This document shows positions 26,717-34,718 of a DNA stretch of 64,000 nt, piece after piece. Origin of the DNA: Caulobacter sp. BK020 (lineage in GTDB: Bacteria; Pseudomonadota; Alphaproteobacteria; Caulobacterales; Caulobacteraceae); assembly GCF_004342605.1 (NCBI RefSeq), contig NZ_SLZL01000005.1:124001-188000 (forward strand), written 5' to 3'. The translations under genes were made by a program, and so were the position numbers. A model generated the notes under the pieces. It made no database searches. It saw nothing but the letters and a program-made list of their open reading frames with translations, and was not told the origin of the DNA. Position 1 is the first letter of the stretch; each line of letters starts with the position of its first letter.

Positions 26717-26860
26717 GTGAAATTGTCCTCGGGGGCGGCCGTCGTCCGCATTCGCTACTGGTGGCAGGCTCATCCCATGGCCGGCCTGCTGGCGGGCTGG
26801 GTCGCTATCGCCCTGATCGGCTGGTGGGCCTGGGCGGCCCTGCACGGGCGCCCGGCGTAG
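26717..26860 (+). CDS. 47-residue single-helix membrane protein
   Basis: GTG start at 26717 preceded by GGGAG at 26704-26708. It starts KLSSGAAVVRIRYWWQAH and has one membrane segment (MAGLLAGWVAIALIGWWAWAA), then a short tail ending HGRPA. It is Trp-rich, as is common in single-pass small proteins. It follows the XRE regulator by 93 bp and precedes a bidirectional terminator, so it is the last gene of that unit. No family recognised. The length is small enough that chance cannot be ruled out. Confidence 0.5.
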   Translation: MKLSSGAAVVRIRYWWQAHPMAGLLAGWVAIALIGWWAWAALHGRPA

Positions 26861-26876
26861 AACCAACCCCACAACG

Positions 26877-26908
26877 AAAAAGCCCCAGGCGGAACCCAGG
26901 GCTTTTCA
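26877..26908. terminator. Bidirectional Rho-independent terminator
   Basis: Hairpin with arms AAAAGCCC (26879-26886 region) and GGGCTTTT (26900-26907 region) flanked by A- and T-runs, so it works both ways: for the plus-strand small membrane protein and for the minus-strand tRNA-His, whose 3' end is 12 bp away. Confidence 0.85.
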
Positions 26909-26919
26909 ACGTCTTGCGA

Positions 26920-26996
26920 TGGTACCAGCTCTCGGGCTCGAACCGAGGACCTCTAGATCCACAATCTAGCGCTCTAACCAACTGAGCTAAGCCGGC
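26920..26996 (-). tRNA. tRNA-His (GTG)
   Basis: A complete 77-nt cloverleaf. The anticodon loop TTGTGGA with stems CTAGA/TCTAG gives anticodon GTG. The T-arm is CTCGG-TTCGAGC-CCGAG and CCA is encoded. The acceptor pairs G1-U72 and no G is encoded at position -1 (A there), with discriminator A73. Most bacterial tRNA-His have G-1 paired with C73, so this is the alphaproteobacterial exception. Followed directly by a terminator. Confidence 0.97.
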
Positions 26997-27069
26997 TCAT
27001 CGCGAGGCAGTGTCTTTAGTCGGACACGCGGACCGGATCAAGCACCGAAACAGCCCTTCCACACGAAAA

Positions 27070-27097
27070 CGCCCCGAAGCCGCAAAGCTCCGGGGCG
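27070..27097 (-). terminator. Terminator downstream of tonB
   Basis: Arms 27070-27080 and 27087-27097 pair over 11 bp with one mismatch (core CGCCCCG/CGGGGCG). Read on the minus strand it is followed by GTTTTC. It ends the exbB-exbD-tonB unit 28 bp after tonB. Confidence 0.8.
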
Positions 27098-27124
27098 CTC
27101 GTTCCTGTCCGAACGTCCGGGTCC

Positions 27125-27865
27125 CTAGCGGGGAACCGTGAAGACGATCGGGATCGTGATCTGGCCGCCGTCCACCGGAGCGCCGTCAAGCGTCTTCGGC
27201 TTCATGCGGAACAGTCGCGACAGCTTCAGGGCCGCATCGCCGAAGCCGTAGTCCGCCGGGTTTTCCGACACGACCGAGCAGCCTTCCAGCGACCCCTTGG
27301 CGGTGACGGTGCACGACAGCGTCGCGCGGCCGCCCACTTCCATCCGCTGGGCGCGGTCAGGATAGTAACGCGCCATGTCCTCGCCGGTGGGCTTGCGGGC
27401 CCAGTCCGGCTTGGTGATCACCGAAGCCCGGGCCGGCGGGTTCGACGGAACCGGCGGCACGTTCGAGATCACCGGCGGAGCCGTTTGCTCGACGCGCTCC
27501 TTGACGGGCGGAATCGGCAGCGGCGGCGGCGGAGTCACGTCCGGCGGCGGCGCGATCGGCGGCCTCGGCTGCACCACCGCGGGAGGCGGGGGCGGAGCGT
27601 TGGTCGGCGGCGGCGGCGGGGGCGGAGGAGGCGGCGGCGGCGGCGGGGGCGGCGGAGGCAGCTCCACGTCCACGGCGTCGTCGTGATACTCCTTCATCAC
27701 CGCTTCGAACTTCTGCTTCGCCAGATACGCGAACAAAGCAGCGTGCAAACCGACGACGATGATGGTCGCGATACCGAAGGCGCCAAGTCCGCCTTTCTTG
27801 CGTCGCGGGCCATCGGAGGTGAGCGGGTCGTAGTGGCGATGCTCAGGCGCTTGTTGTTCAGCCAT
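27125..27865 (-). CDS. Energy transducer TonB
   Basis: TonB links the inner-membrane ExbBD motor to outer-membrane TonB-dependent receptors, of which Caulobacter has many. 246 residues: a short cytoplasmic N-terminus, one membrane anchor (FGIATIIVVGLHAALFAYL), a Pro-rich periplasmic spacer with 17 prolines in a row at about residues 70-86 and several more clusters, and a C-terminal TonB domain (RYYPDRAQRMEVGGRATLSC, DYGFGDAALKLSRLFRM, ITIPIVFTVPR). It is the third gene of an exbB-exbD-tonB operon, 9 bp after exbD. Confidence 0.95.
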   Translation of the reverse strand: MAEQQAPEHRHYDPLTSDGPRRKKGGLGAFGIATIIVVGLHAALFAYLAKQKFEAVMKEYHDDAVDVELPPPPPPPPPPPPPPPPPPTNAPPPPPAVVQPRPPIAPPPDVTPPPPLPIPPVKERVEQTAPPVISNVPPVPSNPPARASVITKPDWARKPTGEDMARYYPDRAQRMEVGGRATLSCTVTAKGSLEGCSVVSENPADYGFGDAALKLSRLFRMKPKTLDGAPVDGGQITIPIVFTVPR

Positions 27866-27874
27866 GCATCACCC

Positions 27875-28309
27875 CTAGCTGTTCTGATCCTTGCCGATGA
27901 GCGCCACGCTATAGAAGCCGTTGTCCTGGAGGGTGTTCATCACCTCCATGAAAGCTCCGTAGCGCGTCTTTTCGTCGGCGCGGATGTAGATGCGCTCCTT
28001 GGTCGGATCGCGACGACCGATGCTCTTCGTGAGGTCCGCCCCCATCTCGTCGACCGTAGTGGGGTCGTCGCCAATGAAGACCTTTCCCGAAGCCTTGATC
28101 GAGATATAGACGGGCTTTGGCGGGCTCGGCGACGGTTTCGCGACCGCCGGCGGCAGGTTCACTTCGACCGACACGGAGGCGAGCGGAGCCGCCACCATGA
28201 AGATGATCAGGAGAACCAGCATGACGTCCACGAAGGGCGTGACGTTGATCTCGCTGTTTTGGTCGATGTTAAACCTGTCGCCCCCACCGCCTGAGAGTTT
28301 GGCGGCCAT
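27875..28309 (-). CDS. exbD: Biopolymer transporter ExbD
   Basis: 144 residues. Single N-terminal membrane segment (ITPF-type start: INVTPFVDVMLVLLIIFMVA) with the essential Asp of the proton path in FVDVMLV, then a periplasmic domain with YISIKASGKVFIG and YIRADEKTRYGAFMEVMNTLQDNGF. It forms the ExbBD motor energising TonB. It starts 5 bp after exbB. Confidence 0.97.
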   Translation of the reverse strand: MAAKLSGGGGDRFNIDQNSEINVTPFVDVMLVLLIIFMVAAPLASVSVEVNLPPAVAKPSPSPPKPVYISIKASGKVFIGDDPTTVDEMGADLTKSIGRRDPTKERIYIRADEKTRYGAFMEVMNTLQDNGFYSVALIGKDQNS

Positions 28310-28314
28310 CGGTC

Positions 28315-29214
28315 TTACGCCCCTTTGTCGAGCTGACGCGAGATGGCGTTCATCAGTTCAGCAACGAAACCTTCAGAGCGCGTGCCGTAGCCGGAGATGC
28401 GGGTCTGGAAGTAGTTGTAGAAGATAACGGCCGGGATAGCGGCGAACAGACCGATGCCGGTGGCGAGCAGCGCTTCGGCGATGCCGGGGGCGACGACGGC
28501 CAGGTTGGTCGTGTTGGTGTTCGCGATGCCGATGAACGAGGTCATGATCCCGTAGACGGTGCCGAACAGACCGATGAACGGACCGGCCGAACCGACCGAG
28601 GCCAGGAACACCATGCCGCCCGACAGGCGCTTGGCCAGCGAGGCTTGCACCGCGTTGATGGCATAGGTGGCGCGCGAGAGGGTCGAGTCACGGTGTTCGC
28701 CGCCGACGGCCAGGCCAGCCTGGCGCGACAGTTCGACTTCTTGGGCGGCCGCGGCGGCCATGTCGGCCATCGGGTTGCCTTCGAATTCTTCCGACGAGCC
28801 GATGCGGGCGATGTCGGCGATCGAGCGAGCGCCGCGGAAGGCTTCCAGGAACTTGTCCGATTGCTTGTTCAGAGCGCCGAACTCGAACAGCTTGGTGATC
28901 AGCAGGACCCACGAGAACACCGAGGCCAGGATCAGGCCGATCATCACGACCTTAACCACCGCCTGGGCCGACAGGAACATGCCGATCGGGGTCAGGGAGT
29001 GGGACTTCATCTTTTCGGTCGCGGCGACGCCGGCGTCCAGCGGCTCTTCGGCAGGCGCAGCGGCGGGGGCCGGGGCGGCGGCGGCCGGAGCGGCAGCTTC
29101 GGTGGTGGCCGGCGCAGGAGCCGCAGCGTCCTGAGCGAAAGCCGGGGCGCTCACCATCAGCGCCATGGCGCCGACGAGAGCGATGAGGGGGGTTTTCCGT
29201 TTAATGTCGAGCAT
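28315..29214 (-). CDS. exbB: TonB-system energizer ExbB
   Basis: 299 residues from ATG 29214. There is an N-terminal signal peptide (PLIALVGAMALMVSAPAFA) and an Ala/Pro/Glu-rich periplasmic extension of about 40 residues, then three membrane helices: VVKVVMIGLILASVFSWVLLI, GMVFLASVGSAGPFIGLFGTVYGIM and IGLFAAIPAVIFYNYF. Such signal-peptide ExbB proteins are common in alphaproteobacteria. An in-frame ATG at 29301 adds a polar 29-residue leader without homology, so I chose the later one. It opens the exbB-exbD-tonB operon. Confidence 0.95.
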   Translation of the reverse strand: MLDIKRKTPLIALVGAMALMVSAPAFAQDAAAPAPATTEAAAPAAAAPAPAAAPAEEPLDAGVAATEKMKSHSLTPIGMFLSAQAVVKVVMIGLILASVFSWVLLITKLFEFGALNKQSDKFLEAFRGARSIADIARIGSSEEFEGNPMADMAAAAAQEVELSRQAGLAVGGEHRDSTLSRATYAINAVQASLAKRLSGGMVFLASVGSAGPFIGLFGTVYGIMTSFIGIANTNTTNLAVVAPGIAEALLATGIGLFAAIPAVIFYNYFQTRISGYGTRSEGFVAELMNAISRQLDKGA

Positions 29215-30104
29215 CTGTCGCCAGTTCCTGATTGGTCTAGCACGTTTGGACCGAGGGTCGTCGCGCGAGAGCGTCTCCACCCTAACTTGAATAGCCTGCA
29301 TGAAGGCCGATCGCTCGGACGTCCCGCAGACCCGCTTCGCAGCGCTCGACCCGTTACGCCCCGCAAGTCGGGCTCATGCCCTTCAAGAAGGATCGTTTCG
29401 AAGCGCGTGTGATCGCCGCCCCCGAGGAGGCTTCGATCTTACCGCAATGTTAGAATTGCGGCAGGGGTCCTTTGGCAACCCCTTTTCGTACCGTCAAGGG
29501 GTGCGGGGAGGCATAAATTTACCGCCCCCTCTGCGCGCTCGCCAGCGTTGCCGCGCCGCACAAATGGGAAATCAGGATTTGAGGGCGGTTTTTCCCTACC
29601 AAAGGGATTATCGATGCTGCATCGCAACATGCTTACAAAACATTGGTCTGGCACGCCCGATCTGGACGGGTATCGAACAGGAGTTCAATCTAGCCGAGAA
29701 GGCGTGGGGCGGAGATCAGACCTTTGCCTGGACTCTTCCGGTCTCGCAGACGGGGCGAAATGACGATTTTCACCTCCGATCAGCCTTTCGGCGTCTAAAA
29801 GCGGCCGCCGACCATGAAAGCGAAGACGAGAGGCATTCATTCCCGGCTGGACTGGCTGAGACGTCTGCGTAACCCAGGCCACGTCCTCAAACGTGGCCTG
29901 CTGCTTGCGTTGCTGACCCTGGCGCCTGGCCGAAGGCGCCACGCGCGAGCAGCGTCGCTCCGCGCTGAAAGGATTCGACTAAAATTTCACATCTGCCCTG
30001 AGGCGGACGGGAGTGATCAAGTTCGCGGCGCCGCCGGGATGACCGGCCTCACGTTGGAGACGACGCGGCCCGGCCGGCGGGGGGGGAGAGCCGAATGACG
30101 ATAC
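29215..30104. other. Long non-coding region between exbB and tRNA-Phe
   Basis: About 890 bp with only implausible open frames. Near 29425-29660 the sequence is AT-richer, with repeated CCTTT/AAAGG motifs, and probably contains the exbB promoter and an operator. A 9-bp perfect hairpin lies at 29875-29900 (CAGGCCACG/CGTGGCCTG) and a second GGCGCC/GGCGCC hairpin at about 29922-29941. Either could mark a small RNA or a terminator. No Fur or other known box was confirmed. Confidence 0.4.
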
Positions 30105-30113
30105 GAAAAAAAG
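30105..30113 (-). terminator. T-run after tRNA-Phe
   Basis: Immediately after the CCA end of tRNA-Phe on the minus strand is CCTCC followed by seven T. With the tRNA structure upstream this likely ends transcription. Confidence 0.5.
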
Positions 30114-30117
30114 GAGG

Positions 30118-30193
30118 TGGTGCCTGGGGGCGGATTCGAACCACCGACACGCGGATTTTCAATCCGCTGCTCTACCAACTGAGCTACCCAGGC
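30118..30193 (-). tRNA. tRNA-Phe (GAA)
   Basis: A 76-nt cloverleaf: acceptor GCCTGGG/CCCAGGC, anticodon loop TTGAAAA (anticodon GAA) closed by GCGGA/TCCGC, T-arm GGTGG-TTCGAAT-CCGCC, A73 and encoded CCA. It lies downstream of yacG on the same strand, as in many alphaproteobacteria. Confidence 0.97.
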
Positions 30194-30304
30194 CCTGGGC
30201 CTAAGAGGCGGTCGAAACCGCCCTGGCGCCCGCCCGACGGCGGGGAGCCGCGTCTATAGGGGAGGCTAAAAACGAAGTCCAGCCCCTCATGAAGGGATCG
30301 CGAA

Positions 30305-30475
30305 CTATTCCCGGCCGAAGTCTGTGGACGGCGGGTTTTCCTCGTCCTCGTCGCCCCCGGGCACCACGTAGCGGCCTGAAAGCCAGCGGTTCAGGTCGAT
30401 GTCGGCGCAGCGTTTGGAGCAGAAGGGCCGGAACTCGGGAATCGTCGGCTTCTTGCAGATCGGACAAGCGCTCAT
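30305..30475 (-). CDS. yacG: DNA gyrase inhibitor YacG (zinc protein)
   Basis: 56 residues. Zinc ligands are Cys4 and Cys7 in CPICKK and Cys19 and Cys23 in FCSKRC, then the DLNRWLSGRYVVPG segment that marks the family and an acidic tail (DEDEE). YacG inhibits DNA gyrase in E. coli. ATG 30475 overlaps the stop of the RNase E/G gene by ATGA. Confidence 0.95.
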   Translation of the reverse strand: MSACPICKKPTIPEFRPFCSKRCADIDLNRWLSGRYVVPGGDEDEENPPSTDFGRE

Positions 30476-31512
30476 GAGGACATGACCTCCAGGCGGTCGT
30501 TGGGCCAGTCGGCGACGACGGCCAGGGTGAAGCGGCGGCCGATCCTGTCGGCCAGGGCGCTGTCGAGCGCGGCGAAGGCCTCGGCGACCGCGGGACCGCA
30601 GCGGCCCGCCAGCTTGCCGCCGGGATCCGCCCTGCCCTCACGCTCGAAGGCTCGAACCAGACGCAAGGCGCCGGCGCGCGCGGACAGCGCTCCCGATTCG
30701 TCCAGCAGTCGATCGAGAATCGGCCTGGTTCGGCGCGGCACGATCATCTCCAGCGCGCCGAACTTGCTGATGAGACCGACGCCCACGCCCGGGTTGTCGA
30801 CGGCGAAGGCGTTGCGGGCCGCCGTGGTCAAGGCGGGACCATCGTGGCCGCGCCCCACCAGGTCGAAAACAACGAGGCCGGCCAGACCCTTCAGGCGCAG
30901 CACGCGGGCCGCCGTGGCGAAGGCCGCCATGTTGGCGGCGCGGGCCGCCCTCTTGGAATCTCCTTCGCGCGCCCCGAGATCGACATCGACCGCCACGAGG
31001 GCCCGGGTCGCCTCAATGCTGACGTCGCCGCCGCCCGGCAGGGCGAAGACGGTGGCCAAGGCGTCGGCTTCGGCGGCCTCCACGGCTTCCAGGGCGGCCA
31101 GCCCTTGGGTTGGCGAACCGGACTTGACCCAGAGGCGCAGCAGTTCGTCGATGGTCGGGGCGTGCGCCAGCACGCGTGGCTCGCCCTCGGCCGGACCGAC
31201 GTAGCGGGCCACAGCCGACTTGCCGCGGCGGGAGGGACTGCGAATCTCCACCTCGATCACCTGGCCCTCGACCAGCTTGGGCATGTCGGGCTTGAGGGCC
31301 AGCAGCAGGTCGGCCCCGCCCGGCAGGGCGACGAAGGCCGAGTTGAAGGCGCGCTCGATCTTCTTGACCCGGGCGACGCCGCGGACGCCCTCGGCGTCGA
31401 GCAGATCGTCGCCCTCCCATTGGGCGACCAGACGCTCGGGGCGGCCGTCCAGGGTGACCACGCCGACCGTCTCGCCAATGCCCTTGTAGAGGTAAGCCCG
31501 CCGTTCGCTCAT
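30472..31512 (-). CDS. Short ribonuclease E/G family protein
   Basis: 346 residues starting MSERRAYLYKGIGETVGVV. This is the short RNase E/G-like type found upstream of yacG in alphaproteobacteria, not the large RNase E. RNase E active-site region equivalents are ALVAVDVDLGAREGD (the IDVNSG region) and LKGLAGLVVFDLVGRGHDG (the IDFIDM region). In the second, one of the two Asp is replaced by Gly, and Asn after the first Asp is Asp, so catalytic competence is doubtful. It lacks the N-terminal S1 in typical form and the zinc-link. ATGA overlap with maf at 31509-31512. Confidence 0.85.
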   Translation of the reverse strand: MSERRAYLYKGIGETVGVVTLDGRPERLVAQWEGDDLLDAEGVRGVARVKKIERAFNSAFVALPGGADLLLALKPDMPKLVEGQVIEVEIRSPSRRGKSAVARYVGPAEGEPRVLAHAPTIDELLRLWVKSGSPTQGLAALEAVEAAEADALATVFALPGGGDVSIEATRALVAVDVDLGAREGDSKRAARAANMAAFATAARVLRLKGLAGLVVFDLVGRGHDGPALTTAARNAFAVDNPGVGVGLISKFGALEMIVPRRTRPILDRLLDESGALSARAGALRLVRAFEREGRADPGGKLAGRCGPAVAEAFAALDSALADRIGRRFTLAVVADWPNDRLEVMSS

Positions 31513-32093
31513 TTTCGATAGCCCAGGCCGGTCAGCAGGTTCAGCGTCTCGTACAGCGGCAGGCCGACCACACTGGTGTAGGAGCCATGCAGGTCGATGA
31601 TGAAGCCCCCGGCCACGCCTTGCACGCCGTAGCCGCCGGCCTTGCCGTTCCATTCGCCACCGGCCAGGTAGTCGGCTTGCTCGATGTCGGACAGGTGCTT
31701 GAACTGGACGCGGGTCTCGACAAGCCGCGAGGCCTCCCGGCCATCAGGCGCGATGGCGGCCACTCCGGTCAGGACCTTGTGGTTGCGCCCCGACAGCAGC
31801 TTGAGACAGCGGGCCGCCTGTTCCGCCGTCTCGGCCTTGGGCAGGATGCGGCGGCCGACGGCGACGACGGTGTCGGCGGCCAGGACGACGGCGCCGGGCG
31901 AGCGCGGCGCGACGGCCCTTGCCTTCTCGACCGCCAGGCGCAGGGCGTGGCGGCGCGGGGTCTCGTCGCGCAGCTGCGTTTCATCGATGTCGGCGGGATC
32001 GACCCGATCGGGGACGACGCCGACCTGCGCCAGCAGGTCCAGGCGCCGGGGGCTCGCGCTGGCCAGGACCAGCGGCGTGCGCTGGACGACCAT
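31509..32093 (-). CDS. maf: Maf family nucleotide pyrophosphatase
   Basis: 194 residues with the Maf signature LVLASASPRRLDLLAQVGV at the N-terminus, the conserved TVVAVGRRILPKAETAEQA and the C-terminal GKAGGYGVQGVAGGFI/GSYTSVVGLPLYE. Maf proteins hydrolyse dTTP/UTP or modified nucleotides and affect cell division. It lies between infA and the RNase E/G gene, 9 bp after the infA stop. Confidence 0.95.
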   Translation of the reverse strand: MVVQRTPLVLASASPRRLDLLAQVGVVPDRVDPADIDETQLRDETPRRHALRLAVEKARAVAPRSPGAVVLAADTVVAVGRRILPKAETAEQAARCLKLLSGRNHKVLTGVAAIAPDGREASRLVETRVQFKHLSDIEQADYLAGGEWNGKAGGYGVQGVAGGFIIDLHGSYTSVVGLPLYETLNLLTGLGYRK

Positions 32094-32102
32094 TCGCCAG
32101 CC

Positions 32103-32321
32103 CTACTTGAAGCGGTAGGTGATGCGGCCCTTGGTCAGGTCGTAGGGCGTCATTTCCACGAGCACCTTGTCGCCGGCCAGCACGCGAATGCGATTCTTGC
32201 GCATCTTGCCGGCGGTGTGGGCGATGATCTCGTGATCGTTCTCCAGCTTCACGCGGAAGGTCGCGTTGGGCAGCAGTTCGCTGACCGTACCGGGAAACTC
32301 GAGCAGTTCTTCCTTAGCCAT
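32103..32321 (-). CDS. infA: Translation initiation factor IF-1
   Basis: 72 residues, the typical length, with a single S1/OB fold: [37 protein letters not shown] and [18 protein letters not shown]. The start is ATG 32321 after GAGAGG; the longer in-frame extension upstream is non-coding. It is between the tyrosine-phosphatase-like gene and maf, as is usual in alphaproteobacteria. Confidence 0.97.
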   Translation of the reverse strand: MAKEELLEFPGTVSELLPNATFRVKLENDHEIIAHTAGKMRKNRIRVLAGDKVLVEMTPYDLTKGRITYRFK

Positions 32322-32418
32322 CAGGCCTCTCAAAACGGGTGACGCCATGCCGATAAAGCCCCCTCGACGATTGAGTCGGGGAGCGGTTCGCGGCTGCGAG
32401 GCGGGGTGTATAGCGCAT

Positions 32419-32877
32419 TCACCCCCCGAACGTCGATGGCGCGCCGAAACGTTGTCGAATCGCCGTGGCCAAGGCGTCACGCACCTCGCGATAGGCCGCC
32501 AACATGGCGTCGCGCGAGCCGTCCGCAAGGGTCGGGTCGTGAGTCGGCCAGTATTCGATGTCGGTGGCGCGGTCGCGGGCCAGTTCGACGGCCCGGTGCT
32601 GGGCCTCTGGGGTCAGGGAAATGACGACGTCGAAGCTGTCGTCCTCCAGCTGGGCGAAGCTCTTGGGCTGGTGGCCGCTGACGTCCAGGCCCATCTCGTC
32701 CATCACCACGGCCACGAACGGATCGACGCCCTCGTCCGACGGATCGGGCTTCAACCCGCACGAATCGACGAACGCCCGGGTGCCGTAGAAGTGCTTGAAC
32801 AGCGCCTCGGCCATCGGCGAGCGCACGCGGTTGTAGTTACAGGCGAACAGCACCGCGTCGGGAAGGTCCGCCGCCAC
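32419..32877 (-). CDS. Low-molecular-weight protein tyrosine phosphatase-like protein
   Basis: 152 residues with the CX5R signature near the N-terminus (Cys13-Asn-Tyr-Asn-Arg-Val-Arg19) followed by [30 protein letters not shown], and the acidic loop in WPTHDPT. In alphaproteobacteria it regularly lies between UPF0262 and infA. It is a phosphatase or arsenate-reductase-like protein; the substrate is unknown. Confidence 0.9.
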   Translation of the reverse strand: MAADLPDAVLFACNYNRVRSPMAEALFKHFYGTRAFVDSCGLKPDPSDEGVDPFVAVVMDEMGLDVSGHQPKSFAQLEDDSFDVVISLTPEAQHRAVELARDRATDIEYWPTHDPTLADGSRDAMLAAYREVRDALATAIRQRFGAPSTFGG

Positions 32878-32882
32878 GCCGC

Positions 32883-33362
32883 CTAACCCCGCCAGTGCAG
32901 CGCGCAGATCAGGGTGAACAGCCGCCGGGCCGTGTCGAGGTCGGTCTTGACCTTGCCCTCCAGCCGTTCGCGCAGCAGGTTCGAACCCTCGTTGTGCAGG
33001 CCGCGCCGGCCCATGTCCAAGGCCTCGATCTGCTGGGGCGAGGAGTTGCGGATCGCCGAATAATAGCTGTCGCAGATCATGAAGTAGTCCTTGATCACCC
33101 CCCGGAAGGGCGACAGGGACAGCAGGTGCCGACGCTCCTGGCCGCCCGGGGCGACGATGTCGAAGGCCAGACGGTTCTCGACCAGCGACAACTTCAGGTC
33201 ATAGGGCCCGCCCGGCGACTCGACCGGCTCGAAATAGTTGCCGTCCAGGAGGTCGAAGATCGCCACCTGCCGTTCCTGCTCCTGATCGCGCGAAGCGGCC
33301 GCCAGGCTGTCCTCGTCGATGAGGATGGATTTCAGGAACTGGGTGGCCTTGGCGTCGGACAT
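32883..33362 (-). CDS. UPF0262 family protein
   Basis: 159 residues of the alphaproteobacterial UPF0262 family, with [45 protein letters not shown] and [17 protein letters not shown]. Function unknown. It is between hisD (18 bp away) and the tyrosine-phosphatase-like gene; the order hisD-UPF0262-phosphatase-infA is conserved in the group. Confidence 0.9.
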   Translation of the reverse strand: MSDAKATQFLKSILIDEDSLAAASRDQEQERQVAIFDLLDGNYFEPVESPGGPYDLKLSLVENRLAFDIVAPGGQERRHLLSLSPFRGVIKDYFMICDSYYSAIRNSSPQQIEALDMGRRGLHNEGSNLLRERLEGKVKTDLDTARRLFTLICALHWRG

Positions 33363-33380
33363 CGTCGGCAGATTTGCCCC

Positions 33381-34667
33381 TTACGGCCGGGATGGCAACC
33401 GAACGGCGGCCGACAGGGCGTGGGCGGGCAGACCCTCGGCCTCGGCCAGCGCCACGGTGTGCGGTCCCAGGATCCCGAACGAGGCCGCGTCGCACTTCAC
33501 GATCGAGGTGCGCTTGAGGAAGTCGTAGATCGACAGGCCCGACTGGAAGCGGGCCGCGCGGCTGGTGGGCAGAACGTGGTTGGAGCCGGCCACGTAGTCG
33601 CCGATGGCCTCGGGCGTCAGGCGGCCCAGGAAGATCGCCCCGGCGTGGCGCACGCGGTCGGCCAGGCGCTCGGGCGCGTCGACCGCGAACTCGACGTGCT
33701 CGGGGGCCAGGGCGTCGACCAGGGCCGGGCTGTCGTCCAGCGGGGCCATGATGATCGCGCCGTGGTCGCGCCAGGAGGCGGCGGCGTCTACGCCGGTGGC
33801 CAGGGTCGCCAGACGCGCGCCGACGGCGTCGGAGACGGCCTGGGCGAAGGCTTCGTCGTCGGTGATCAGGATCGACTGGGCGGCCGGATCGTGCTCGGCC
33901 TGACTCAGCAGGTCGGCGGCGATCCAGTCGGGGTCGTTGGCGGCGTCGGCGACCACGACGATCTCGGAGGGACCGGCCAGGGCGTCGATGCCGACCACGC
34001 CGTAGAGCCGGCGCTTGGCGGCGGTGACATAGGCGTTGCCGGGGCCCACGATCTTGTCGACCGGCTGGATCGGGCCCGCGCCATAGGCCAGGGCGGCCAC
34101 GGCCTGGGCTCCGCCGATCCGCCAGATCTCGGTGACCCCCGCCTCCTTGGCGGCGGCCAGCACCGCCGGCGAAAGCTTGCCGGGCGGGGTGACCATGGCG
34201 ATGCGGTCGACGCCGGCGACCTGGGCGGGCACGGCGTTCATCAATACGGTCGAGGGATAGGCCGCGCGACCGCCGGGCACGTAGACGCCCACGGCCTCCA
34301 GCGGTGTCCAGCGCCAGCCCAGCTGCACGCCGGCCTCGTCGGTCCACGATTGGTCGGACGGCCGCTGGCGGGTGTGGAAGGCGCGGATACGGGCGGCGGC
34401 GAAGGCGATGGCCTCGCGGATCTCGGCCGAGCATTCGGCCGCGCCGGCCTCGATCTCCTCGGCGGTGACGCGGATCGTGTCCTCGGTCAGCTCCACCCCG
34501 TCGAAGCGGCTGGTGAAGCTGAGCACGGCTTTCAGCCCGTCGGCCTGCACGGCGTCCAGCACGTTGCGCGCGGCGGCGTCGACATTCTCGGGCGCACCCC
34601 GGCGCTCGTCGAGAAAGGCCTTGAAGGCGGCGGGAAAGGACGGGTCGGAAGCGTTGAAGCGGCGCAT
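33381..34667 (-). CDS. hisD: Histidinol dehydrogenase HisD
   Basis: Zn enzyme that oxidises histidinol to histidine. 428 residues: VGVYVPGGRAAYPSTVLMNAVPA, GGAQAVAALAYG, KIVGPGNAYVTAAKR, DALAGPSEIVVVAD, LSQAEHDPAAQ, APEHVEF and GSNHVLPTSRAARFQSGLS are all present. I start at ATG 34667 (MRRFNASDP) since the in-frame extension upstream runs into a repeat. hisD is the first gene of an eight-gene block reaching yacG. Confidence 0.97.
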   Translation of the reverse strand: MRRFNASDPSFPAAFKAFLDERRGAPENVDAAARNVLDAVQADGLKAVLSFTSRFDGVELTEDTIRVTAEEIEAGAAECSAEIREAIAFAAARIRAFHTRQRPSDQSWTDEAGVQLGWRWTPLEAVGVYVPGGRAAYPSTVLMNAVPAQVAGVDRIAMVTPPGKLSPAVLAAAKEAGVTEIWRIGGAQAVAALAYGAGPIQPVDKIVGPGNAYVTAAKRRLYGVVGIDALAGPSEIVVVADAANDPDWIAADLLSQAEHDPAAQSILITDDEAFAQAVSDAVGARLATLATGVDAAASWRDHGAIIMAPLDDSPALVDALAPEHVEFAVDAPERLADRVRHAGAIFLGRLTPEAIGDYVAGSNHVLPTSRAARFQSGLSIYDFLKRTSIVKCDAASFGILGPHTVALAEAEGLPAHALSAAVRLPSRP

Positions 34668-34718
34668 GCGGCCTAGATGCGGGTTTTTGTGCGGGATGCA
34701 AGTTTTGATGCGCCGCGA

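Noticed and set aside
23467-26985. Plus-strand open frame of 1172 codons
   Set aside because: It runs antisense to acyl-CoA dehydrogenase and the oxidase, through a repeat and tRNA region, and has the low-complexity composition of a GC-rich shadow frame.
29300-29872. 190-codon frame in the region before exbB
   Set aside because: No ribosome binding site and low-complexity Arg/Ala sequence; starts inside the exbB leader.
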